This document shows positions 1 through 10,337 of a stretch of 21,843 nt of DNA, piece by piece. The notes below the pieces were generated by a model. The model was not told the DNA's origin. It worked only from the letters and a program-made list of their open reading frames with translations, and ran no database searches. Origin of the DNA: Triparma columacea (taxonomy: Eukaryota > Sar > Bolidophyceae > Parmales > Triparmaceae); the NCBI GenBank assembly GCA_030267965.1, contig BRYA01001453.1:25655-47497 (forward strand), in the 5' to 3' direction. The stretch's first letter is position 1. Each line of letters opens with the position of its first letter. The translations under genes were made by a program, and so were the position numbers.

Positions 1-293
1 AGTGTAATATTTGGACCGATTCGGTGTTAGTACTTACTTTTGAGGAGTCAAACAAATTTTGATGAATTTTGAGAGATTTTTAGAGATGAGCTGCCCGACT
101 TTTGCTGGGGCTGCCCCAAGATGGTCCTGGTGTGATAGGATGCCAGACGCTAGGATCCATCTTTCTAGAGAGAAGCTAGCGAAGATTTTTCAAAACACGC
201 AGTTGGGGATCTTTTTGTAAATACGATTTGGGATTAAGTATGGGATCCCTCGGCACCACCTCCTTGGGTCCCTCAAAATATATCTTTCCTTTG
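1..293. other. Intergenic edge, no gene seen
   Basis: No convincing coding region, RNA gene or repeat is visible between the left edge and the stop codon of the leftmost gene. The reading frames that cross it overlap the 3' end of that gene on the other strand and look like shadows. It is probably 3' UTR and spacer. Confidence 0.5.
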
Positions 294-3200
294 CTATGTT
301 TCCTTTGCTTCTTTCTTTTGTTGTTCTGCGACATCTCTCTCCTCCTTGTTCCCTCCTTCCCCCTTCGTTCCCGCGACAGCTGCTGCGAGTATGACACCCG
401 CGCCCACTGCAACACCCCCAACAAATGCACCCCAGCCTCTTCCTTTATCTTTTTCCCCTTCATCTGTTGCTTTCTTAATCTTGTCGTCGTTAACAAAAGT
501 CGAAATTGCGCCTGAGAACTCACCGTCGACAGCCTCGAGATGTTCTACTATGTCAGTACTCGCCCCTTCTTTTTTTTCCTTGACTGGGATTTCTTCCTTG
601 ACTGCTTTTTCTTCTTCTTTGACTGCTTCTGAGCCTTCATCCTCCCCCTTCCTCTGTTCCTCGATTGCATCTTTTAATTTAGCCCCTTCTTCTTCTCCAA
701 GTCCTTCCTCAAATTCGATTGGACTTTCCACCTCCAAACACGCTTCCCTCTCTACATCAATTCCGACCCAGCTGTCCTCATCGTCTGGATCTGGAAGGGA
801 AAATCTTTCCGCAACAACGATATGATTTCCCTCGCTTTTCTCCTCATTTTTCTCTTTTTCCTCCTCTTCGTTCTGATCTAAAAATAAATCCCCTCCAATC
901 CCTCTACCCTCTGCCCCGGAAACCCCTCCTTCCGTTTCTTTTCGGATCTCCTTATTTCCCTCTCCATCTCCGAAATCGGCATCATCCGGTTCAGCCTCGG
1001 CTTCCAATGCCCTTAAGGTGTTTACAACGCCTTCAACCTCACCTCTACCGATCATCCCGATAATAGTTCCTTTTTCCTCCTCCCCAATTATACCCTCTGC
1101 GTACATGTCGGCAACGACAAGCAAACATCTCTCTTCAACGGTGATCTCTTCCTCGTCCTTAGTCTTGCCCCACAGCCATCCTCTCCCAACAGTTGTTAGG
1201 GTCGCATCCTTGACGCCTTCAACGACCCCTTTTACCCTGCGACAAGCGAAGCGAATCCGGCGAGCGAAGCGCCCCGTGGAGACGGTTATGTTAGTGAATA
1301 AGTTGATGAGCCTCCACCACAGTCTGCTGTTGCTATGTGGTGGTTGTGATGTGTTTTCTAGTGCTTACCTGTCATCCTCCTCGCACATTTCACCGATTTC
1401 GTCCACAATCCCGGCGCTTGCCCTTATGACCTTCTTCACTGCGTCGATAGTGTCGTTGCCGTTGTCATTCTGCTCTCTTCTTTGAATGTGCGTGGCGATT
1501 TCCCTTCCAACCTCTACAGCCCCAGCGACCCAACCCATGCTAAAACAAGGAAGCGAGACGACGCACAGAAAGATTTGCGTTAGAATTTAGAATTCGCGAA
1601 TTGAGGTTTTAGCCCGTTCTCACCTGTAGAGCTGTGCTCCCTTCGCGACAATGTTTCCGACATTCTTCGCTACCTCCAGGGCGTGATTCGTCGTTGTAAC
1701 GGTCCGTGAGTACGTCAAAAGTGTCTCCGAGTGACGGGTTACTGCCAGAGTAGTAGTGTAGAGTGTGAAGAGTGGTGTCGAGGGGAGGTTCAGGATAACG
1801 ACAAGGTTATTGGGGGGATAAACAGGTGCGACGGGATGCGCTGTGGCAACAGTCGCCGTTGTCTCTCCCAAGGATCCCTATTATTGTGATGGAAAAACAA
1901 AGAGCGTAAGGGGTTGGGAAGATGGGCAAGAATTAGAAAGATGGAGCTATTTGCGTTGGTTTTATACTGCTTTGGCTCTTCGTGGGACCTCCTCATCTAT
2001 TCTCACCTCAACACCTGCTTTTGACTCCCCGCTTTCCTGGCTCGCTACGACGAGTGAGGCAAGTTACGAAAGGGGTTGAGATAATGTGGGGAAAGTGTGG
2101 CGGTATGGCGGCGGAGAGGGTGCGTCTTGTCCTTTTCAGAATTCACTCTCGTGAGTTGCCTTCACCTGCAGTGGCGAAATAATAAACTCGATGCTTCGCT
2201 CCTTGTTCTTACCTGCCTTCTTTCTTTGGAGGCTAAGGTCCCACTCGCCCTCTCGCAGCCTCCTCTCCACCTCAAACTTAGCATCGACCATGTTCTTTAT
2301 TTCGAGTGCACACAACAGAACCGGCACGTAGCCCAAGCTCACACATGTGATTGATCTGGGACGAGATAATAAGTCGTGAAGGGGGGTTGCTTTAGTGCGT
2401 GGCAATTGTCGTGGTGTATGGAGGATAGGGAAGAAGTTCAGGGGGAAAAGCAATTTATCATATGAGGTGCCTGGCGCACGGCGAGAGTTTCAGTTCCGTT
2501 TCGAAACGTGCCTCCGCTTTGTTGGACAATCTGCTCCTCTCGCTCGGGATGCCATCGTCGCAACACCATCTTTAATTTTTTCCCTTCTCACCTGGCGTTG
2601 CAAATCAGGAGAACTATGGTGGTCAAGATGGGGCCGGGTTGGCAGTTGGCGAGCATGTTTACGAGGGAACCATGGAGTGGTCGCAATTTTGGCCCAAAGT
2701 CCACGGCGTTGACGGCCCCTTGGAGGGAGGATATTTTGGTAGTTGTATTAGTAATGGCAGTGGACGCATCAATTGGTCTGGAGGTGGAGGTGTCGATTGA
2801 GGCCGGGGTCGGGGTGGTGCGGATTGGGATTGGGTGGTCTGATTGCTCACATGGAGAGCTGTGGCCAGTGGTTGTGTGTGTACCTCCCCCGAGACTGTTC
2901 GGTGCGCTTGCCACTCTGTCATTCCCTGCTGCTGGTGCGGTGCTGTTGGCACTAATGTTGTTCACCAAGCCTCCCCCCAAGCCTCCGATGCTCCCTCCGA
3001 CCTCCTGAACCCTCTCCCTGAACCCCTCCTCATCGCCCGCCGATTTGTAGTGCTCCGCGAGGTAAGATATGAAAAGGAACACAATGTCATCCTCGTCCGC
3101 ACTGTCGGAGGGCCTTCGGGAGGCAAGGGTCTGCTTGACAGCCTCCTTGATCTTCTGCGAAGCGATGAGACGAGAAGCGCAAATCGTGAAAAGGGTTGCG

Positions 3201-4130
3201 CTGATGAGTTAGGAGTCAAAGTAGAGGGGGAACGGGGGTAATGGCTTAGGCGCCTCCTTCATCTCGCAAATGAAATTCGATGTTCATTTCTTTGGTGGCA
3301 TGATTTCTCACCTCCTTCAAAAACTCCTCCCACGCCACGCTCTTCCACAGGAGGAAGGTAGCGGCGAGAATGATATCGCACCTGACTGTGGCATTGAAGT
3401 TCCCCTGCAAAAGGCAAGAAACGTTTGTTGTCAGCAGGAGGATCGCCAGCTGAACGTTCGGCGTGGAGAGCACGAGGCCACGCTCCGCCTGAAGCAAGTC
3501 CCTCAGCCAGCCGGCGGCTAACTGGAACGAAGCAAAAATCTCAGGCAAGCAACCCTTGTAGAGGGTGCGCATCAAGGTATAGTGAAGGGTCGCAAGCAAG
3601 AGAGAAGGCATGCAGTGGAGGAGGAGGACGGCAGACCGGAGGTACAAGGGGGGGTCAGGGGAAGAGAAGACTGGGGGTGGAGGGTGGAAGGGGGTTAGGA
3701 GGAGGGGGGAGAGAGGAGGGGGGGAGAGAGGAGGGGGGGAGAGAGGAGTGGGGAGAGAGGAGAGGGGAGAATTTCGTCGCTAAAACAGCGCTGGACATTG
3801 ACAAAGGCTGCAATGACCTCCACCTTTTGAGGTCAATGCTCGATAATTCTCACCTCTCAAATTCATCCCTAGAGCAGCAACGAGACCCCCCACGAGACCT
3901 ATGCTAGTGATAGATAGCTTCATGATGAACGTAGTCGATGGCCACAGGAGAGTTGGGAGCAAAATCGTGTTTAAAGTGAAATAAAGCAGCACTGGAGGAT
4001 GAAGTGTGATGCTCCAAATTGCAATTCTGAGGAACGTTGGGATAAGCGACGTTCTGGCAGGCTTCTTGCGAATCACATATGGTGTTGATGGCTGTTGTGA
4101 CTCGATCGGAATAAAGTCTGCATCGTCCAT
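294..4130 (-). CDS. Large multi-exon membrane protein of unknown function
   Basis: I do not recognise this protein. Nine exons join in phase: 4130-3854, 3670-3312, 3154-2592, 2530-2471, 2355-2213, 2044-2007, 1877-1624, 1539-1369 and 1236-294, giving 935 residues. The start ATG (4130-4128) directly follows TTTATTGCAGC, so a 5' UTR intron is possible. Residues 1-92 hold two hydrophobic segments, and exon 2 adds further strongly hydrophobic stretches (LLLATLHYTLM, LAILLLTT, CDIILAATFLLW), so the N-terminal third is probably multi-pass membrane. Exon 3 is Thr/Ser/Pro-rich and ends hydrophobic (ILTTIVLLIC). The middle has short Ala/Gly helices, and the last exon is extremely Glu/Lys-rich, with one late hydrophobic run (GGVAVGAGVILAAAVAG) before a charged tail. 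The 60-base fourth exon relies on a GC donor. The phases also fit if it is skipped. Two adjacent genes instead of one cannot be excluded, but every exon join keeps frame. Confidence 0.6.
3661..3773. repeat. Purine/pyrimidine-asymmetric tandem tract in an intron
   Basis: The + strand is almost pure G/A, with a unit close to GGGAGAGAGGAGGGG repeated about four times. It lies mostly in intron 1 of the leftmost gene, so in that transcript it reads as a very long C/U tract just upstream of the CCCCCAG acceptor at 3673-3671. Confidence 0.7.
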
Positions 4131-4430
4131 GCTGCAATAAAATCCGAAAAAGAACAAGAATTAGGACGGGCTTAGAAGCAAACTCCAATTTGAGAAAAAA
4201 ATTAAGTAAGTATTATTTCGCATCTGTGGTTATACAATTCTCGCAGTAGACACAATTGGACCGAATACTTTGAGCGTTTTGAGTGATAAGGCTTTTTTGA
4301 GAGTAATAAAGAATTGGATTCGAGGTCAAGCCCGGGTCATCCATCATGTTTCCCCCAAAGAGCAACGCTTCGGGACTAATGGGCATGCCATTGGTGTCTA
4401 ACTCATCACACTATCTCGATCTTCCACAGA
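4131..4430. promoter_or_regulatory. Shared divergent upstream region
   Basis: The 300 bases separate two genes transcribed away from each other, so both promoters should lie here. It is AT-richer than the flanking exons. I see no clear TATA box or named motif. A possible 5' UTR acceptor for the minus-strand gene abuts its start codon. Confidence 0.4.
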
Positions 4431-5035
4431 ATGTTCCGCTCTGCTCTTCTCCTCGCCCTTCTTGCCTCTGTTAGTGGCTTTATGGTCCCAACCACCTCCA
4501 GGGCGGTTGCATTTGTGCCCAAGACGGTCTCCGGGTCCACATTCGCTTCCTCGCCTGCCCCGCTTTTCATGTCTGAGGTTGAGTACGAGGATATGACTTG
4601 GGAGGTAGGTCTTCCATGACATAACCCCAAACATGCATGATCTGTTTGCTAACCCTCTAACCCAACCTCATCGCTTGGCACAGGGGGAGTACCCGCCTTC
4701 CAAGGTGCTTGGTCCCATCATGTCTAAGATGCCTAGTGGCCTGTTGGGTATTCTTAGCGCTCTGAGTCTTGGCATCTGTGTTTACTCGTGTGCCCAGAGT
4801 GGGGTCCTTCAGCAGGAGGTGAGACGACCTCGAAACACGCGTTAACAACGGTGCATTCAACCCTCTGCGGCTAACTTGCTCTTCTCCCTTTGCTCCCTTC
4901 CTGCTCTTCCCCTAGCCTGGTGCCTTTGCCAACGGGTCATGGGTCAAATGGTACTACGTTCTTGGTGGGTTTGGTGGACCTCTCGCCTGGGGCATGCACG
5001 TTGCCTCTTGGATTCAGAGAAAGAACGGCATGTGA
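4431..5035 (+). CDS. Small plastid-targeted two-helix membrane protein
   Basis: Three exons (4431-4604, 4684-4818, 4916-5035) join in phase 0 with GTAGGT and GTGAGA donors and CAG/TAG acceptors, giving 142 residues. The N terminus is a signal peptide (FRSALLLALLASVSG) followed at once by Phe17 (GFMVP). This is the signal-plus-transit layout, with a Phe at the cleavage site, known for stramenopile plastid preproteins. A second match, AVAFVP, lies at residues 25-30. The mature part, from about residue 48, has two hydrophobic segments (about 79-98 and 116-133) joined by a short loop, and ends in WIQRKNGM. Size, targeting and topology suggest a thylakoid or envelope protein, possibly a small photosystem-associated subunit. 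I cannot name it, and that role is inference. It converges on the ankyrin gene with a gap of about 108 bases. Confidence 0.8.
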
Positions 5036-5143
5036 GGCGGGTTCTGTGTACCTTTAGGAGGGTGGTAATAACACTTGAGGGGGGGGGAAACGAAACCATC
5101 TGATACAAACAACAATTGGTTCTATTTTCTTTTCCCACTCCCC

Positions 5144-6590
5144 CTAGCCCTCATACTTGAAGTCTAGTCTCCCATGTCTCTGCTGAAACTTCGGTGGCTC
5201 GCCCTTGGGCTTTGGGGGTCTGAACTCTTGCACTGCTCCCTTGTTCTTGTTCGCCTCAATTCTCATCTCCATTGGCGTCCTACCAAACCTGTTCGTTCCG
5301 ACGAAACTCGTTCTTTTCCCCTCTGGGTTGCTCCCACTGATGAACAGTAAGCTCCTCTCAAACTGGGGGGCAGGGAGTAGGAAGGTTAGTTGCTGTCGTA
5401 CAAGGTCAATTGCTACTCCCTATCCCCCCCCCACACACCCATTCCCCCTCACCAAGCCTTACCTTCTCTTCCAACTTCACCAGCCTCTGACTATGCACCT
5501 GAGTTGGACCGGTCTCCGTGTTACTGCTCTGGTTGTGCCTGGTGCACATCTGGGTGAGGTCCGCAGGCGTGTCGGTCTCCTTGTTCTCGCAGTGCATGTC
5601 GACGCCCATTTTGCTCTTGAGGAACTTCAGGCAGACCTGGCTGTTGTTCCTCGCGGCCTTGTGGGCGGGCGTCTCGTCCAGCTCGTCCCTGGCCTCCATG
5701 TCGCAGCCGCACCTAGCCAGGAACCTCAGGGCTTCAAAGCAGTCAAACTGGGCGGCGACGTGGGCGGGAGTTATTCCAGTCTTTGTCTTGGTCATTAAAA
5801 TATCGTTCGTAAGTGGAAGGTCGGGTTGGCAGAAGAAGAGAGTCTTCAGGACCTGCGGTGGGATCGAAGGGAGGAGGTTAGCATGTAACAGGAACAGAGT
5901 ATTGCCTTTCTGAGCTGCGCGAAGCATTTCGCTCTAGAACATTTCTGTTACTCTTTCGTTCGCGATCTCACCTCCACCTGGTTGCACTGTGATGCCAAAT
6001 GGCAAGCAGTGAATCCGGCCTTGTCGGGCAAGGCAACGTTCGCCCCGTAGTCATAAAGCTTCTTGACAATCTCTGGGTATCCAGCGTTGGCTGCGTAGTG
6101 CACAGGGGTCCATCCCTTCTGTTTCGACTCCAAATTGAGGTCAGCGTGGAAATAGTACAGCTCGTCGACGGCTGCCATGCTCCCATGGTGCGCTGCCAAG
6201 CACAGGGCCGTTTGGCCAAAATCGTCGAGCTTATTCACGTCCCATCTTTTGTTATTTATAAAGTACATAATTCCATCGACGTTGTTTTGAGACGCACACT
6301 TGTGAAGGCTTTGTACTCTGCTCGCAAAGATCCTCTCCTTCCCCTCCGTAAACTGGACGTCCCTAACATGGTCCACCCTGTCCTTCGGTGTGAAGCGAAA
6401 CCTGGGGTGGGGGTGAGGGGAAATGGGTAGGGAGGGGTCAGTTACTGCAACCATTCAATCCTCCCCCCTCCCCCTCCCCCCCGTCACCCCGCTCCAACTT
6501 CCATCCTCACCTACTCCTGTCCTTCGTCTCAACCTCAAGAAATTCAGTAAGCTGCTTGTTGAAGGCGGCGAGTTCCCTCATGTGATCCAT
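5144..6590 (-). CDS. Ankyrin-repeat protein
   Basis: Four exons (6590-6511, 6401-5972, 5852-5463, 5362-5144) join cleanly and encode 372 residues ending in FKYEG. After a charged N-terminal segment of about 60 residues there are about six ankyrin repeats (roughly residues 50-250), with typical signatures such as GQTALCLAAHHG, GWTPVHYAANAGYPEIV, GITPAHVAAQF and ETPAHKAARNN. Ankyrin stacks bind protein partners and no catalytic domain is visible. The C-terminal 70-80 residues are basic and Pro/Lys-rich, with a short coiled segment (RLVKLEEK) just before the last intron. The final exon is short and lies outside the long open frame, but it is supported by a CCCCCCAG acceptor, phase 0 and a stop. 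It is head to head with the coiled-coil gene, so the two may be co-expressed, though no shared function is evident. Confidence 0.85.
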
Positions 6591-7029
6591 CGCTGTTGGG
6601 GTTGTTGAGAAACTTCGGGAATCTGGGGGGGGGGCAAAGACCAACGACTAAATAGTTGGGCAGTTCAGTTGGGTCGAGGGGGGGGGACACAACCTTTCAA
6701 CAATCACCTTGGAGAGTTGACGTCAAATAACGCTGACCTAAGTTCTTCTCCCTTCTCCGTCCCGTTCCAACTTGCGTCTCTGACAAGATTTCCTCTCCCT
6801 CCCTGGTGTGTGTTCAGTGTCTCAGGTTCTGGACTCTGGACTCTGGACTCTGCACACTGTGTTATCTGTTGTCCCAAATTAAGGAGGTTGACAAAAAAGA
6901 TCCGACCAAAAGTACAACACCGTCCCTCGCCAAGCCCAGTACTCCCAACTCTCTTCCCCACTGATCCGACGAAACCCCCTTCAAGCCCAGCGCTTTGGCC
7001 CAACAACCCAACCCCCCCCCATCATCCCC
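6591..7029. promoter_or_regulatory. Divergent intergenic region with a short tandem repeat
   Basis: This separates the ankyrin gene from the coiled-coil gene and should hold both promoters. It has poly-G/C runs (near 6625 and 6679) and three head-to-tail copies of a 7-base unit (TCTGGAC) at about 6832-6852. No gene is visible. Open frames here are Pro-rich and look non-coding. Confidence 0.45.
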
Positions 7030-9458
7030 ATGGACATTTCTCACAAATCAAGATGGAAGGACGTGGAGAAGACCGCGAAGATGCTGTCGAAAACATCTTG
7101 CCCAGCTTCCACCGCGTTCAAAATGACGAAGATTAAGGTGAATCCCAAAATTGCCAACACCATCGACTATAAGATTAAGAATGTCAATACCAAGACGACA
7201 AAGGCCACGATACGGCCTCCTCCTGACACAACGAAAGAGATTTACGAGCAACCCCCCCTTGCTTCACGAGGCAGCAAGAAAACGGTGACCAATGGCCTCC
7301 TGGCTGAGTTCTCAGTTGCCTTTCGAGACCACTGCAAGTATACCCCCCACAACAACAAGAGGTCGAACAATTCGACCTCGCCACCTGTTTTCGTCCAGTC
7401 CCCAGAGCTCCTTGCAATATTTCGTCAGGTCGAAGATACATATGGGGGTCCTGTTGTAAGCACGAAGAGGCTCAAGGCCTGGATAAAAAGCACCGGCTTT
7501 GACAAGCAGCAAGCCTTGTCTTACGCCGAGTTCATGAAGCTATGTGCCCTTATCATTGATCTTAGCGATCCTATGCAGACGGGGGCCAAGAATTCCCTCT
7601 CTAGTACATCGTTGAAGGCATGCGAGGGTGTCAAGCTGGACAGGAACGAAGACCTGGGTAGTTTAGTGTCGGGGGAAGGAGGGAGGCTAAGACGGGCGGG
7701 TGCGGGGGGTGAAGGGAGAGCAGGCCTCCATAATAGTGCGTCCTTGGCATCTTGGGACAACGTTCCATATGAGAAGTACGGAAAGTTGATTAATTTACGA
7801 AAGGTGATTGTGGCGATGGGCGGCGTACGTTGCATTGTTGCTGCGTCTCTCACCAACTAACTCCTCTCCCCCTCCCCTCCCAGGCCCCAGCTCTTGCTGC
7901 CTCACAATCTACCCCAATTCTACAATCGCATTCCAAAGACCCCTCGTCAGCACTTCGTGGCAGCGACCCGACGGCCCCTCAAGATGGACCCTCGAGGGCG
8001 CACACACCGTACCTGATCACACAGAGAAAAAGTGCTGCCGCCTCCCTTTTCGAGTACGACGAGAACGCTCCAGATATTACGAGCCCAGCCAAGGTTGATC
8101 CTGATGAAATGGTTACATTGGTCAAGAATCAAAAGAGGGCTGCAAGGAGGCACCAGAGGGAGGAAGAATCGAGGCTGAAGAAGGCTAATCAACCTGCCCC
8201 CCCAAAACTACCTATTGGAGACCGTCTCTTCGACGCCCAGCTCCAGTCCGTATCTGTTGAGGGTGACCACCTGATCCGGACCTCCCAAGCCGAAATATTC
8301 AGGCGCACTCAGGGCATAAAGAACACCCTGAGGGAAAGGTCAGCTCAATCACAGAAGATGCAGTCGATGGCGAACAGGTAAGCGCGAGAGCCTACGAGCG
8401 AAAAAAGCCGCTTCGAAGATTGAAGTGGGCTGGTGTTCGTCTCTTTGCCTTGCCTATTGCGAGGACGACCGGGAAGTGTTTCAATTTTGGCGTTGGGTTA
8501 CGTCGCTTCGCTTCTCTGCCCTCTTGCTAACTTCCGCACCACAGCCTCAACACGAAACTTGCAGTCGTCCTGACTCAAATCACTGAGACCAAGTCGAAGC
8601 AGATTGCGAAGGAGCAGGTGAGAATGAGAGAAGCTCTATATATGAAAGAGCATTGTGAAAACGCTACTTCGCACCTCGCAAGCCAAAAACAACACTCTGC
8701 CACGACGCGTCAATTCTAACCCCCATTCGCGGCCTCTGACGTCGCAGTTTGTCGATAAGATAAATTTGGTGGCAGATAGAAAACAGGATTTGCAAACCGC
8801 AAAGCTGAAGAAAAAGGCAAAGGCCGACAGAACGATTCTGCAGAGGCGCAAGACGGCCCAGATTGCAAAGAGCGAAGTCGACCGCGCGCTCTTACAGAGG
8901 GAGATGGTCCAAGCGAATATGCTGGACCAACTGAAAACTAACAAGAATGTCGTCCGGCGCACTTCGGTTTCATTCACCCCCTCCAAGGTGGCACCTGATG
9001 GAGACAGGAAGGCCAAGAGGGCCGAAAAGAAAAAGCACTCAGAGCTCTTCAAGCAGTCGATGGACAGCATGCTTGAAGTTAAGGAGAGCAGAAAGGGCAT
9101 GAAGACAGTCCTAGCTACATCTCAAATTCCAATCGGGGGCGAAGAGCTCTTCGAAAACAGCGAGGAAGGCTCCCCCTCCTTGGGGTCCCCCTCGTTCGCG
9201 ATGGACTCCAAGTTCTCCGTCGGTAGCATGAGCGCAGGGGGCAGGCCGAAGAGCAGGGGCGAACTGCTCCCACCGTCAATGTTCAGCGCCGAGAGGATTT
9301 ATGATAAGGGTAGGTGTTCCCCCCCTCAGGTGCCCTTCGGAACGACCGGCCCAAGAACTGCGGACACACCGGCCTCGGTTCTCAGGCAAATTAGAAGCCC
9401 CGACGCAAGGACGGAGACAGCGGGGAAACTCATATCGTCACCAACTCCATGGTCATGA
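7030..9458 (+). CDS. Basic coiled-coil protein, possible EF-hand-like segment
   Basis: Four exons (7030-7803, 7884-8377, 8545-8617, 8748-9458) join in phases 0, 2 and 0 to give 683 residues. The ATG at 7030 is the first in frame. Residues 1-70 are basic and Lys/Thr-rich. Around residues 120-180, a helical region (LLAIFRQVEDTYGG, then QALSYAEFMKLCALIIDL) looks like a degenerate EF-hand pair but lacks convincing calcium-binding loops. Residues 340-560 are Lys/Arg/Gln/Glu-rich with long helices typical of coiled coils (REEESRLKKA, AKLKKKAKADRTILQRRK). The C-terminal 120 residues are Ser/Pro-rich and probably disordered. I do not recognise the family. A cytoskeletal, basal-body or axonemal scaffold role would fit the composition but is only inference. 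Confidence 0.8.
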
Positions 9459-10337
9459 TGACTTTTTACCCTTTTGTACTTTTTGAGGAGCGCTAAATTG
9501 ATTCAGAACAATGGCCAGCGTGTGATACAAACGTTTTTTATGTTGAGTTTTGACAAATTTAGTCACTAAAAATGAGGAGATCTTTTGTTACCTTTCTTCT
9601 CCACATTGCACACTATGATCGACACCCAGAAGGATATAAAAGAGAATTCCAAGAATTTGAACCCTAAGCAAAGACATCCAGACTAAGAAACCACACATTG
9701 CATGCGCCAACACACCGTGATTTTGATCAGATTTTTTTTTAACAATTTCGTATTTGACATATTTGGTGGTTCAATATCATTTAAATCATTTTATTATGAT
9801 CATGGATTACAAAAAAGTATTTATAATTAAGTAATAACTCATTTTAAAAATCATATCTTTGAAAATTAATTAAATTCAATTCAAATTTTATCAAAACTTA
9901 GAAAACATATATTCATACAAATTGAAAGTTACAAAAGAATTATTAAACTATCTCTAGGGGTTCCCAATAAATCATTTTTATTATCTGCCATATATGTTTT
10001 TATAATATCTCTAGAACATATATAGATTTTTTGATAGTATAATTTGATGATTAAAATTTTTATGAAGAAAATACTTACTAAGAAAGGTGACAAAAGGAAA
10101 AAGGAAGCCTTGATAAAACAACAGTTTATCGTTATATCGTCGTATACCCAGCAGCGCAATAGGCCAATTTGAATCGTATTTCAAATTCAAAACACCGTGG
10201 ACGCTAAGTCCCATTATTTTTTCATCGTGTTGTCGTCGAGCTGCTCCCTTTGCCTCCTAAGCTTTGCCTCATTCCTGTCATACGGATCAAGCTTTTTGGC
10301 CACTCCTCGTCCTATTCTCGTTAAAGTACGTTATCAG
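9459..10337. other. Intergenic spacer with a strongly AT-rich core
   Basis: No gene is visible in these 879 bases. By hand count 9721-10080 contains 68 G+C in 360 bases (about 19%), far below the flanking exons, which look near or above 50%. The frames inside encode only low-complexity Ile/Lys/Leu/Phe peptides with no recognisable motif. The GTG-initiated frame that extends the downstream gene to 10197 is not needed, because an ATG at 10338 starts the conserved domain. Confidence 0.7.

Noticed and set aside
2570..2591. 22-base intron between AG|GTGAG and TTAAAG in the leftmost gene
   Set aside because: It is far shorter than every other intron here. The GAGCAG acceptor (2536-2531) gives a 61-base intron and the same reading frame.
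4260..4345. tRNA-like stretch on the minus strand (CCTCGAATCC)
   Set aside because: Only the T-loop-like bases fit. No paired acceptor stem, D arm or anticodon arm could be found around it.
9929..10214. Small minus-strand open frames in the AT-rich spacer
   Set aside because: They encode Ile/Lys/Phe-rich low-complexity peptides, as expected by chance in AT-rich DNA with no motif support.
10197..10337. N-terminal hydrophobic extension of the ChaC-RCC1 protein
   Set aside because: The frame opens with GTG, not ATG. The ATG at 10338 lies seven codons before the conserved YIFGYGSL block, so the extension is probably untranslated leader.
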